From: Eubacteriales bacterium
GTDB lineage: Bacteria; Bacillota; Clostridia; Lachnospirales; Lachnospiraceae
DNA: 36,779 nt
Assembly (NCBI GenBank): GCA_030526715.1
Contig: JAUNCG010000022.1
Coordinates: forward strand, 1 to 36,779
Direction of reading: 5' to 3'
In this document: positions 1-11,889 of the stretch, in pieces
Numbering within the stretch: the stretch's first letter is position 1
Layout: each line of letters starts with the position of its first letter
Notes under the pieces: model-generated
What the model saw: only the letters and a program-made list of their open reading frames with translations
What the model was told of the DNA's origin: nothing
Database searches by the model: none
Program-made: the position numbers and the translations under genes

Positions 1-73
1 AGCGCGAGACGGGACTCGAACCCGCGGCCTCGACCTTGGCAAGGTCGCGCTCCACCAACTGAGCCACTCGCGC
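1..73 (-). tRNA. tRNA-Gly (anticodon GCC)
   Basis: Read on the minus strand, the 7-bp acceptor stem GCGCGAG (73-67) pairs perfectly with CTCGCGC (8-2), and U at position 1 is the discriminator base, as usual for glycine tRNAs. The anticodon stem CGACC/GGTCG encloses the loop TTGCCAA, giving anticodon GCC. The T arm carries GGGTTCGAGTCCC. A CCA tail, if encoded, would lie outside the window. A strong promoter lies at 119-147. Confidence 0.97.
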
Positions 74-78
74 ATATC

Positions 79-115
79 TGTTGTTGCCTCATTTTTATCT
101 ACCGCGGCAACAACA
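79..115 (-). repeat. Inverted repeat in the tRNA-Gly leader
   Basis: TGTTGTTGCC (79-88) and GGCAACAACA (106-115) form a perfect 10-bp inverted repeat with a 17-base loop. It sits between the tRNA promoter and the mature 5' end at base 73. The predicted start of transcription, near base 112, would put this hairpin at the very 5' end of the precursor. It has no T-run and so is not a terminator. A role in processing or precursor stability is only a guess. Confidence 0.7.
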
Positions 116-118
116 AAT

Positions 119-147
119 ACTATATATGACAATTCTATTTTTGTCAA
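119..147 (-). promoter_or_regulatory. Sigma-A promoter of tRNA-Gly
   Basis: On the minus strand there is TTGACA (142-147), a 17-base spacer and TATAGT (119-124). The spacing and both boxes are close to consensus. It lies downstream of the methyltransferase stop codon and points into the tRNA, so the tRNA is probably transcribed on its own. Confidence 0.85.
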
Positions 148-176
148 TAGCTTTTTGAAATTTTTTTATTTTCAAA

Positions 177-3117
<2,941 letters not shown>

Positions 3118-3159
3118 TCATCCTCTCTTTCGTGAATTTTCTTTCTCGTTGTTCCGCAT

Positions 3160-3188
3160 ATTTTATCAAAAATCATTCAGACTGTCAA
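3160..3188 (-). promoter_or_regulatory. Sigma-A promoter of guaB
   Basis: On the minus strand there is TTGACA (3183-3188), exactly 17 bases, then TAAAAT (3160-3165). TGA immediately precedes the -10 box, giving an extended -10 element. It lies about 50 bases upstream of the guaB start codon. I saw no purine riboswitch fold in the short leader. Confidence 0.85.
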
Positions 3189-3193
3189 CATAC

Positions 3194-3230
3194 AAAAAAG
3201 GAGAATTGCCACCTAAGCCTTCTCCCTTTT
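3194..3230 (-). terminator. Terminator of the 3237-3746 gene
   Basis: Just past the stop codon at 3237, the minus strand has AAAAGGGAGAA and TTCTCCTTTTTT as stem arms with one bulged G, ending in a run of T. It separates the small membrane protein gene from the guaB promoter, which begins only a few bases further on. Confidence 0.7.
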
Positions 3231-3236
3231 CCGCTG

Positions 3237-3746
3237 TTAATCCAGATTTACTTCTCTTGGCTTAACTCTCTTCATATCCTTCAGAATCGTATCATTCGGC
3301 TCAAAAATCACCCGCTCCAGCCCCTGATCCTTTTTTACGATCATGGTATAGCTCACCTGATCTGCTGCACCGGAGGAGAAATCATACGTCTTCAGATTCT
3401 TCTGATTATTATAATAATCCAGTGCATGAGACCTTGACGGAGCCAAAAGCTCCAATTCCGAGATGTCCGTAGAGTATGCACGTTTGCGCTTCTGTTTTGA
3501 CATGATCTTGTCTATATCGAGCTCACCGTTAACATACAGATACTCAAATTCCACATCCAGAGTCGGTATCACAAAATAATCAGCCACACCCAGCGCAATC
3601 GTTGCCAGTAAAAAGACAATACTCAATCCGGTAAGCAGCGTAAGAACCGCCGCTACCGCCGTTGCCGTCAACAACAGATATTTCTTTATGCTGTCCGCCG
3701 CCGTCATCTTCCTCTTTACTATCAACTCTGTATATAAATCGCTCAT
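3237..3746 (-). CDS. Small membrane protein of unknown function
   Basis: I do not recognise a biochemical function for this 169-residue protein. The N terminus has a short charged stretch (about 1-22), followed by one hydrophobic hairpin or two adjacent membrane segments (about 24-60). A hydrophilic C-terminal domain of about 110 residues follows, rich in lysine, aspartate and tyrosine and presumably cytoplasmic. It resembles small uncharacterised proteins I associate with Clostridia (possibly DUF6106), but that is from memory only. Of two adjacent ATG codons I chose the second (3746), because GGAGG then sits 6 bases upstream rather than 3. The gene is monocistronic, with its own near-consensus promoter (3775-3803) and terminator (3194-3230), between groEL and guaB. 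Confidence 0.8.
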   Translation of the reverse strand: MSDLYTELIVKRKMTAADSIKKYLLLTATAVAAVLTLLTGLSIVFLLATIALGVADYFVIPTLDVEFEYLYVNGELDIDKIMSKQKRKRAYSTDISELELLAPSRSHALDYYNNQKNLKTYDFSSGAADQVSYTMIVKKDQGLERVIFEPNDTILKDMKRVKPREVNLD

Positions 3747-3774
3747 CATCCACCTCCGCTGTAAATATAGTTAA

Positions 3775-3803
3775 AGTATAGCACGATTAGACAGGATATG
3801 CAA
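3775..3803 (-). promoter_or_regulatory. Sigma-A promoter of the small membrane protein gene
   Basis: On the minus strand there is TTGCAT (3798-3803), a 17-base spacer and TATACT (3775-3780), about 30 bases before the start codon. It lies directly downstream of the groEL terminator, so this gene does not depend on heat-shock read-through. Confidence 0.85.
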
Positions 3804-3838
3804 AGATACTTTCCGAAAAAACGATATAGAACCCTGAC

Positions 3839-3876
3839 AAAAAGGATTGCCTCCGGCTTATGCCGAAGACAATCCT
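3839..3876 (-). terminator. Rho-independent terminator of groES-groEL
   Basis: On the minus strand the arms AGGATTGTCTTCGGC and GCCGGAGGCAATCCT form a 15-bp stem with two G-U pairs and the loop ATAA. Five T residues follow. It lies 30 bases past the groEL stop codon. Confidence 0.9.
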
Positions 3877-3905
3877 CAAAATATGCCATCTTAGATAATG
3901 AAGAA

Positions 3906-5555
<1,650 letters not shown>

Positions 5556-5565
5556 TCAACTACTA

Positions 5566-5850
5566 TTATTTTACGATAGCAAGAATATCGCTCTGCTTTA
5601 CGATAATGTACTCCTCATCCTCAAGCTTCACTTCATTGCCTGCATACTTGGAATAAATAACCTTATCTCCAACCGCCACCTGCATGGTCACTTCCTTGCC
5701 GTCTACCATTCCGCCCGGTCCGACTGCAATAACCTCAGCCTCCTGCGGCTTCTCCTGAGACTTTGCTGCCAGAATGATTCCGGACTTTGTCGTCTCCTCA
5801 GCTTCACACTGCTTTAATACAACTCTGTCACCCAACGGTACTAATTTCAT
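5566..5850 (-). CDS. groES: Co-chaperonin GroES (Hsp10)
   Basis: GroES forms the heptameric lid of the GroEL chamber. The protein has 94 residues, the usual length, beginning MKLVPLGDRVVLK and containing the family segment YSKYAGNEVKLEDEEYIIV near the C terminus. I chose the ATG at 5850 because GGAGG sits 8 bases upstream. The reading frame is open 11 codons further, but that extension would run toward the CIRCE operator and has no family similarity. It is the first gene of the groES-groEL operon. Confidence 0.98.
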   Translation of the reverse strand: MKLVPLGDRVVLKQCEAEETTKSGIILAAKSQEKPQEAEVIAVGPGGMVDGKEVTMQVAVGDKVIYSKYAGNEVKLEDEEYIIVKQSDILAIVK

Positions 5851-5889
5851 AATTGAATGCCTCCTTCGCCGACTGTTCGTCATTTCCTG

Positions 5890-5916
5890 TTAGCACTCAC
5901 TTGGTTCGAGTGCTAA
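5890..5916 (-). promoter_or_regulatory. CIRCE operator of groES-groEL (HrcA binding site)
   Basis: TTAGCACTC (5890-5898), a 9-base spacer and GAGTGCTAA (5908-5916) match the CIRCE consensus at all 18 arm positions. It lies just downstream of the -10 box, the usual position for HrcA repression. The hrcA gene is at 27841-28884 in this window. Confidence 0.98.
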
Positions 5917-5926
5917 CCATGAGCAT

Positions 5927-5955
5927 ATATTAGTAAATATATGTAAATTATGCAA
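5927..5955 (-). promoter_or_regulatory. Sigma-A promoter of groES-groEL
   Basis: On the minus strand there is TTGCAT (5950-5955), a 17-base spacer and TAATAT (5927-5932). The CIRCE operator begins 10 bases downstream of the -10 box, so HrcA would cover the transcription start. The rest of the codY-groES gap (5956-6071) is AT-rich, and I saw no clear codY terminator in it. Confidence 0.8.
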
Positions 5956-6071
5956 CTATATACATCCGTGTTAATGATACATATATTTCATATATACTCC
6001 CAATTACTCTCATTTACTCATTTTTCCTTACTATTTGGCAAACCATAAAAAACTTAATACATTACGATCCG

Positions 6072-6857
6072 CTACTGACGCTCCCGATTTCTGCGGATCT
6101 CTGCAAGCTCATCAAACACCATATTGTTGACAACCTTGATATAGGTTCCCTTCATACCCGAGGATCTGGACTCGATCACTCCCGCACTCTCGAACTTGCG
6201 CAACGCGTTTACAATGACAGAGCGGGTGATCCCCACACGATCTGCGATCTTGCTCGCCACCAAAATTCCTTCGCTTCCGTTAAGCTCGTCGAAAATATGC
6301 AGAATAGCCTCCAGCTCTGAAAATGAAAGTGTGCTGATCGCGGATTTCACGATCTGTATCCGGCGATTCTCCTCGGCATTTTCTTCGTTCACCGACCGCA
6401 TCATCTCAAGACCGACGACGGTCGTTCCATATTCGCTGAGAATGATGTCATCGATAGAATACTGCTCTCCCCGCTTGTACATAAATACCGTACCCAGTCT
6501 CTCGCCGGCAATCTCTATAGGATTGATGATCGCCTGATACTCCTGAATGGCGTCTTCTGTAAATCCAAGAGTTTCCAGATTTACATTCTCCTTTGTAGAT
6601 AGAACGCCGAGCAGACGTTCATTCAACATATTATCGATGTGGTTTCCCACGTTTTCACCAATCAACTCCTGCAACGCCGGAATATGATAACTGCGGCTGA
6701 CTCCAAGGATCTTTCCTTTCTTACTGATAACCAGAATATTGGAATCCATAATCTCCGTCAGAACCTCACAAATATCATTAAACACAACTTTACTTGAATT
6801 ATTATTGTGCAAAAGCTTGTTAATTTTTCGTGTCTTGTCCAATAACTGTACGCTCAT
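6072..6857 (-). CDS. codY: GTP- and branched-chain-amino-acid-sensing global regulator CodY
   Basis: CodY represses or activates nutrient-limitation genes in response to GTP and isoleucine/valine. The 261-residue protein is full length. It has an N-terminal GAF domain (about 1-155), a linker helix, and a C-terminal winged helix-turn-helix (about 200-255) containing DRVGITRSVIVNALRKFE, the conserved CodY recognition region. The start follows GGAGG at 8 bases. topA lies upstream, but codY has its own promoter (6918-6946), so it can be expressed separately. I found no convincing CodY box (AATTTTCWGAAAATT) in its own leader. Confidence 0.97.
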   Translation of the reverse strand: MSVQLLDKTRKINKLLHNNNSSKVVFNDICEVLTEIMDSNILVISKKGKILGVSRSYHIPALQELIGENVGNHIDNMLNERLLGVLSTKENVNLETLGFTEDAIQEYQAIINPIEIAGERLGTVFMYKRGEQYSIDDIILSEYGTTVVGLEMMRSVNEENAEENRRIQIVKSAISTLSFSELEAILHIFDELNGSEGILVASKIADRVGITRSVIVNALRKFESAGVIESRSSGMKGTYIKVVNNMVFDELAEIRRNRERQ

Positions 6858-6917
6858 TTACATACCTCCAAAGAAATAATCTTACAATTTCGACTATACC
6901 CACTTATTAACCAAAAC

Positions 6918-6946
6918 ATTTTATCATATTTCCCGGAGTTTTTCAA
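6918..6946 (-). promoter_or_regulatory. Sigma-A promoter of codY
   Basis: On the minus strand there is TTGAAA (6941-6946), a 17-base spacer and TAAAAT (6918-6923) preceded by TGA (extended -10). It lies about 60 bases before the codY start codon. No terminator was found between topA and this promoter, so read-through from topA is likely to add to codY expression. Confidence 0.75.
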
Positions 6947-6949
6947 ATA

Positions 6950-6990
6950 TTTTTCAAAAAAGTCTGTCTTTTTTTCAAGAAGTCAGTCTT
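6950..6990 (-). repeat. Imperfect tandem 20-21-bp duplication over the topA stop codon
   Basis: TTTTTCAAAAAAGTCTGTCTT (6950-6970, written here without its final base: TTTTTCAAAAAAGTCTGTCT) is followed at once by TTTTTCAAGAAGTCAGTCTT (6971-6990). The two copies differ at a few positions. The second contains the last sense codons and the stop of topA, so the first looks like a duplicated copy of the gene's end. It may be a slippage product and has no evident function. Confidence 0.6.
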
Positions 6991-9055
6991 TGGAATTTGT
7001 CGTTACATAGCCGCACTGTTCATCCGCACAGGCAAGCTTGTTTCCCTTCTCCACCATATAGCCTCCACACTGAGGGCATTTTTCTTTAGACGGCTTCTGC
7101 CAAGACATAAAATCACATTCCGGGTTATTCTCACATCCATAATATCTTCTGCCCTTCTTTGTCTTACGGATGACGACCTCCTTACCGCATTTCGGGCAGG
7201 CTACACCGATCTTCTCCAGATAGGGCTTTGTATTACGGCACTCCGGGAAGCCCGGACACGCGAGGAACTTGCCGTGTGGTCCATATTTAATCACCATGTT
7301 TCTGCCACAGTTTTCGCAGATCACATCCGTGACCTCATCCTCAATGGTCACCTCTTCCAGATCTTTCTCGGCCTCCTTCACCGCCTCATCCAGATCCGGA
7401 TAAAAGTTGCTGACAACCGTCTTCCATTTAACGCTGCCTTCCTCCACCTTATCCAGCAAGGACTCCATATTTGCCGTAAAATTCACATCTACAATGCTGG
7501 GGAAGGCCTGTTTCATCATCTGATTGACTACTTCACCCAGCTCGGTCATATATATATTCCGGCCTTCTTTGGTCACATAACGACGTCCCAGCAGTGTCGT
7601 GATCGTCGGCGCATAGGTACTCGGACGTCCAATGCCAAGCTCCTCCAACGTCTTTACCAGAGACGCTTCCGTATAATGCGCCGGCGGCTGTGTAAAATGC
7701 TGTTTCTCCTCCAGCTCCTGCAGTCCGATCACAGAATCCGTCGTGATAGCTCCCACCATACGGTTTCCGGTTCCGTTTTCCTCAGAATCATCCACATATA
7801 CCGACATAAATCCGTCAAACAGCACGCGGGACGCGGAAACTGTAAAACGATATTCTCCGGCTCCGATCTTCACAGAAGTAGTCTCATAACGGGCATTTTC
7901 CATACGGCTTGCGGTAAAGCGTTTCCAGATAAGCTGATACAGACGAAACTGGTCACGGCTCAATGACTCCTTCATCAGAACAGGGCTTCTGGAAATATCA
8001 CTGGGACGAATCGCCTCATGCGCATCCTGAATTTTCTTATTCTCCGTCTTTTTTGCAGTACTCTGCGCAACGTACGCTTCACCGTAATTCTCCTGCACAT
8101 AAGCGCGGGCTGCCGCATCCGCTTCCTCCGCAATTCGTACGGAATCTGTACGAAGATAAGTAATCAGACCCACCGTACCGTTGCCCTTGATATCAATTCC
8201 CTCATAAAGCTGCTGCGCAATGCGCATTGTTTTCTGTGTGGAAAAATTCAGTACCTTAGACGCTTCCTGCTGGAGCGTACTGGTGGTAAACGGAAGCGGT
8301 GCTTTGCGCACCCGCTCTCCCTTCTTTACCTCAAGCACCTCGTACTTTGCATCCTGCAACTTTGTCAGAATCTGCTGCATCTCTTCTCTGGAGCGCACTG
8401 TCAGCCGCTCCTTCTCCGTGCCGTAAAACTTTGCCTCCAGAGGCTTCTTCTCACCGTCCACCTTCAGCTTTGCATCCAGCGACCAGTACTCCTCCGGAAT
8501 AAACGCATCGATTTCCTCCTCGCGGTCTCCGATCAAACGCAGTACCACAGATTGCACACGACCGGCGCTCAGTCCTCTCTTCACCTTTGCCCACAGCAGC
8601 GGACTGATCTTATATCCCACCATACGATCCAGCATTCTTCTCGCCTGCTGTGCATCTACAAGATCCATATCGATCTCTCTCGCATTCTTCAGAGAACTCT
8701 TCACCGCATTTTTCGTAATCTCATTAAATGTGATACGTCTCATCTTTGACTCGTCCAGCTTCAGCGCATGAGACAGATGCCAGCTGATCGCTTCTCCTTC
8801 GCGATCCGGGTCAGTTGCGAGGTACACGCGGTCAGCCTTCTTCACTTCTTTTCGAAGTCCCGCCAGCAGCTCTCCCTTTCCTCGAATCGTTATATATTTC
8901 GGTTCAAAGTCGTGCTCCACATCGATTCCAAACTGACTCTTCGGAAAATCCCTGACGTGTCCGTTGGACGCAGCCACAGTATAATTAGAACCTAAGAACT
9001 TTTTTATCGTCTTCACCTTGGTCGGTGACTCCACGATGACCAGATATTTTGCCAT
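6983..9055 (-). CDS. topA: DNA topoisomerase I (type IA)
   Basis: This enzyme relaxes negative supercoils by passing strands through a covalent 5'-phosphotyrosine intermediate. The 690-residue protein has an N-terminal TOPRIM domain with the metal-binding motif TDPDREGEAI (81-90). The catalytic tyrosine is residue 300 in ITYLRTDS. Three C-terminal zinc-ribbon repeats with CxxC pairs cover about residues 575-685 (CENCG, CPKCG, CPQCG). The start follows GGAGG at 7 bases. It lies downstream of dprA and upstream of codY, the order also seen in Bacillus. Confidence 0.98.
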   Translation of the reverse strand: MAKYLVIVESPTKVKTIKKFLGSNYTVAASNGHVRDFPKSQFGIDVEHDFEPKYITIRGKGELLAGLRKEVKKADRVYLATDPDREGEAISWHLSHALKLDESKMRRITFNEITKNAVKSSLKNAREIDMDLVDAQQARRMLDRMVGYKISPLLWAKVKRGLSAGRVQSVVLRLIGDREEEIDAFIPEEYWSLDAKLKVDGEKKPLEAKFYGTEKERLTVRSREEMQQILTKLQDAKYEVLEVKKGERVRKAPLPFTTSTLQQEASKVLNFSTQKTMRIAQQLYEGIDIKGNGTVGLITYLRTDSVRIAEEADAAARAYVQENYGEAYVAQSTAKKTENKKIQDAHEAIRPSDISRSPVLMKESLSRDQFRLYQLIWKRFTASRMENARYETTSVKIGAGEYRFTVSASRVLFDGFMSVYVDDSEENGTGNRMVGAITTDSVIGLQELEEKQHFTQPPAHYTEASLVKTLEELGIGRPSTYAPTITTLLGRRYVTKEGRNIYMTELGEVVNQMMKQAFPSIVDVNFTANMESLLDKVEEGSVKWKTVVSNFYPDLDEAVKEAEKDLEEVTIEDEVTDVICENCGRNMVIKYGPHGKFLACPGFPECRNTKPYLEKIGVACPKCGKEVVIRKTKKGRRYYGCENNPECDFMSWQKPSKEKCPQCGGYMVEKGNKLACADEQCGYVTTNSKD

Positions 9056-9078
9056 AAAACAACCTCCGTAGCAAGAAC

Positions 9079-9118
9079 GGATGCATGCTGTGCATCCCCA
9101 TGCGAGGTGGCAAACCTC
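9079..9118 (-). repeat. Two short hairpins between dprA and topA
   Basis: GGATGCA (9079-9085) pairs with TGCATCC (9091-9097) around a 5-base loop. GAGGT (9104-9108) pairs with ACCTC (9114-9118) around another 5-base loop. Neither is followed by a T-run on the minus strand, so they are not typical terminators. The second overlaps the dprA stop codon. Possible roles are mRNA processing or protection of upstream message; this is inference. Confidence 0.55.
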
Positions 9119-10196
9119 ACTTTCTCACGTAATAATTCTTCGCTGTCTCTTCAATCAAATCATGCATCTGCAGCGACGTCACAGCGCTCATCACCTGCTG
9201 CGCAGGCAAATCTACACTCCCCATAATCTCCTGCAGATTCAAGGCTCGCGAATCGAGACAACTATACACCAATTCTTCCGCAGTTGCAAGCACAATATTC
9301 GTCCGCTTTTTTCGCTTTTTTGTCGGAAGGAAGCCCAAGGACTCCAAAAAGCTGTCTATTTCCGTCACAATTCCCGCTCCCTGTGCAATCAGTGCATTGC
9401 ATCCTGCGCTTAGCGGATCATCGATTCTCCCCGGAAAAGCATATACGTCCCTTCCCTGTTCCAGAGCCATATCCGCCGTAATCAAAGAACCGCTTTTCTT
9501 TTTTGCCTCCACCACAACGATCGTTTCCGCAAGTCCGCTGATGATCCGGTTGCGCGGCGGAAAATGAGACGACAGCGCCTGTGTTCCGGGAGGATATTCC
9601 GAAATAACGCAGCCCTGCCTCTGCATCTGTTCATACAGCCCGCGATGCTCTCGCGGATAACACAGATCCACGCCGCATCCAAGCACCCCGAAGCTTCTGC
9701 CCCCTGCCTTCAAGCATGCTGCCTGAGCCACACCGTCTACACCGTACGCCATACCGCTGATCACCGACACGCCGCATCCAGCCAGCTTTTCTGCCAGCTT
9801 CATAGCCATGGCACGTCCATAATTGGTACACATCCTTGCGCCTACAATCGCCACCGTTCTCCCAGTCGGCGGCAGATGCGTTCCTTTCACAAACAGTCCG
9901 AACGGATAGTCTTCGATTTGACGTAATCGGCGAGGATACGCCTCATCCTCACAGCTGATAAAAGATATTCCCCGTTCCCGGTTTTTATGATACGTTTCCT
10001 GCATATCAAAGGATTTTTGATGTTCCCGCAGGCTCCTGCGTTGCTTTTCTTTGAGAAATGTAAGCTTCTCCAGCTCTCGTGCCTGCATATGGCGAATCCG
10101 TTGCGGCGTTTGAAATATCTCTAACAGCGCAGCAAGATCACGTCGATAGAATCCCGGTATACTGCACAGCCAAAACCATTCCAGCTCCTGTGTCAT
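9117..10196 (-). CDS. dprA: DNA-processing protein DprA/Smf
   Basis: DprA binds incoming single-stranded DNA and loads RecA during natural transformation; it is also widely kept in bacteria not known to be competent. The 359-residue protein has an N-terminal helical region, then the Rossmann-like DprA core with VAIVGAR (115-121), GMAYGVDG and the conserved PPRNRIISGL segment near 225-235. A C-terminal winged-helix domain covers about residues 300-359. The start follows GGGAGG at 8 bases. It lies 5 bases after the ComM/YifB ATPase gene and before topA, so three DNA-handling genes probably share a transcript. Confidence 0.97.
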   Translation of the reverse strand: MTQELEWFWLCSIPGFYRRDLAALLEIFQTPQRIRHMQARELEKLTFLKEKQRRSLREHQKSFDMQETYHKNRERGISFISCEDEAYPRRLRQIEDYPFGLFVKGTHLPPTGRTVAIVGARMCTNYGRAMAMKLAEKLAGCGVSVISGMAYGVDGVAQAACLKAGGRSFGVLGCGVDLCYPREHRGLYEQMQRQGCVISEYPPGTQALSSHFPPRNRIISGLAETIVVVEAKKKSGSLITADMALEQGRDVYAFPGRIDDPLSAGCNALIAQGAGIVTEIDSFLESLGFLPTKKRKKRTNIVLATAEELVYSCLDSRALNLQEIMGSVDLPAQQVMSAVTSLQMHDLIEETAKNYYVRK

Positions 10197-10201
10197 TCGT
10201 C

Positions 10202-11728
10202 TTACCTCCCCTGCCAGTATTTTTGGTGAATGCTACGGTAACAGAGTGCCTCCTCCAGATCCGACAGCATAATGTCTTCCCGTCCCTCCAGATCTGCGAT
10301 TGTGCGAGCAACCCGAAGAATGCGGTAATATGAGCGCACACTCAGATCCAGCTTTTCAAACGCCGTCTGCAGCAGCCTGCGCTCGCCCGATCCAAGGCTG
10401 CAAACCTCCTCCACCTGCTTACTCCCCAGACGCGCATTGCATCGAACACCACTATGTGTATAGCGATGCTCCTGAATTCTACGGGCACGTATCACCCGCT
10501 CTCGGATCTCTGCCGAGGACTCTTCCCGTTTTTCTGTCTCCAGCTGCGCAAACCCCAAGGGCGCTGCCTCCACCGTAATATCAATGCGATCCAGAAGCGG
10601 AGAGCTGATACGGCTCAGATAGCGCCGGATCTGCGGGTAGGTACATGTACATTTATTCAGATTTCCAAAATGCCCGCACGGACACGGATTCATGGCGGCG
10701 ATCAGCATCACCTCTGCCGGAAACACATAGCTTCCGCTCACCCGGGAAATTGCGATTTTTCCTTCCTCCAGAGGCTGCCGCAGGATCTCCAGCGCATCCC
10801 TTGAAAATTCCGGAAGCTCGTCTAAAAAAAGAACTCCATTATGTGCCAGACTCAGTTCTCCGGGCCTTGGCAGATTGCCGCCTCCCGACAGTGCGCGACC
10901 TGTCACTGTATGATGAGGCGAACGAAAGGGTCTATTATATAGAAGGAATCCCTTCGGAAGTACCAGACTCGCGGCGCTGTAGATGCGGCTCACCTCCATT
11001 TGCTCCTCCTGAGACAGCGGTGGTAAAATCGTAGCGATCCTCTGCGCTATCATAGACTTACCGGAACCCGGCGGTCCCACCATCAGCATATTATGCCCTC
11101 CGGCCGCCGCCACCTCCGCAGCGCGCCGCACCATCTGCTGTCCGTGAATTTCCGAAAAATCGCCCTGCAGCATTTCTGACTCTGTATCCGACTCCTGAGG
11201 AGGCTCTGCTGGATTCCATTTTCCCTGAAGGTACAACAAAGTTTCCTGCAGGCTGCGTACCCCTACCACCTTGATGTCTTCTGCCTGCATAGCCTCCCGC
11301 ATGTTTTCATACGGAACAATGCAGGTGTGACACCCATATTTCCTCGCATCCGCCGCAATCGGAAGAATTCCCGGAACGCTCCGCACCTCTCCGTTAAGGC
11401 TCAGCTCCCCGATGATCAGAATCCCGCTCAGCTTCTCCTGTTTTAGCTCCCCGTAGCCGGAAGCTACCGCTACGGCAATTGCCAGATCATATCCGGAGCC
11501 ATATTTTCGCAAGTCCGCAGGCGAGAGATTCACGGTAATTCTCTGCGGTCTCAGCGTCCTTCCTGAATTGCGCAGCGCCGAACGCACCCGCTCCTGTGCC
11601 TCCCGAACCTGTGCCGACAGATCTCCCACCATAGAAAACTGCGGCAAACCATCGCCTACATCTGCTTCCACACAGACCAGACGACTCTCCACGCCATAGA
11701 CAGAGGCTGACAATACTGTTGTGAACAA
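10202..11728 (-). CDS. ComM/YifB family Mg-chelatase-like AAA+ ATPase
   Basis: The 508-residue protein has an N-terminal ChlI/Lon-protease-like domain (about 20-140). An AAA+ module follows with Walker A GPPGSGKS (218-225) and Walker B GVLFLDE (298-304). A four-cysteine cluster (349, 351, 360, 362) lies in PCPCG...KCTC, and a C-terminal helical lid ends the protein. In Gram-negative species ComM is a hexameric helicase that promotes branch migration of incoming DNA; the role in Clostridia is unproven. The start codon is TTG, 7 bases after GGGGGGA. It is first in an ATPase-dprA-topA(-codY) run with its own promoter (11813-11841) and a leader palindrome. Confidence 0.95.
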   Translation of the reverse strand: MFTTVLSASVYGVESRLVCVEADVGDGLPQFSMVGDLSAQVREAQERVRSALRNSGRTLRPQRITVNLSPADLRKYGSGYDLAIAVAVASGYGELKQEKLSGILIIGELSLNGEVRSVPGILPIAADARKYGCHTCIVPYENMREAMQAEDIKVVGVRSLQETLLYLQGKWNPAEPPQESDTESEMLQGDFSEIHGQQMVRRAAEVAAAGGHNMLMVGPPGSGKSMIAQRIATILPPLSQEEQMEVSRIYSAASLVLPKGFLLYNRPFRSPHHTVTGRALSGGGNLPRPGELSLAHNGVLFLDELPEFSRDALEILRQPLEEGKIAISRVSGSYVFPAEVMLIAAMNPCPCGHFGNLNKCTCTYPQIRRYLSRISSPLLDRIDITVEAAPLGFAQLETEKREESSAEIRERVIRARRIQEHRYTHSGVRCNARLGSKQVEEVCSLGSGERRLLQTAFEKLDLSVRSYYRILRVARTIADLEGREDIMLSDLEEALCYRSIHQKYWQGR

Positions 11729-11766
11729 TCACATCCCCCCTTATTCGATTTTCTTCTAAAGGAATC

Positions 11767-11786
11767 ACTTCAAAGATCTTTGAAGT
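11767..11786. promoter_or_regulatory. Perfect 20-bp palindrome in the ComM/YifB leader
   Basis: ACTTCAAAGATCTTTGAAGT is identical on both strands over all 20 bases. It lies about 27 bases downstream of the -10 box and 38 bases upstream of the TTG start codon. There is no T-run on either side, so it is not a terminator. It could be an operator for a dimeric regulator or an RNA hairpin in the leader. I do not recognise it as a LexA, CodY or other familiar box. Confidence 0.65.
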
Positions 11787-11812
11787 CAGATAGTATGCAT
11801 AAGCATGTTGTT

Positions 11813-11841
11813 ATTATATTATATATAGTATCATATTGCAA
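11813..11841 (-). promoter_or_regulatory. Sigma-A promoter of the ComM/YifB-dprA-topA run
   Basis: On the minus strand there is TTGCAA (11836-11841), a 17-base spacer and TATAAT (11813-11818), a consensus -10. It begins about 50 bases after the sigK stop codon. I saw no terminator between sigK and this promoter. Confidence 0.8.
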
Positions 11842-11889
11842 GTATTATTTCTCATATTCTTATTTCTGTTCTCATTTGTATTTCCATGT

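Noticed and set aside
6858..6982. A CodY box in the codY leader
   Set aside because: The AT-rich leader has loose resemblances to AATTTTCWGAAAATT but none good enough to report.
11767..11786. Treating the 20-bp palindrome as a sigK terminator
   Set aside because: It lies downstream of the next gene's promoter and has no T-run on either strand.
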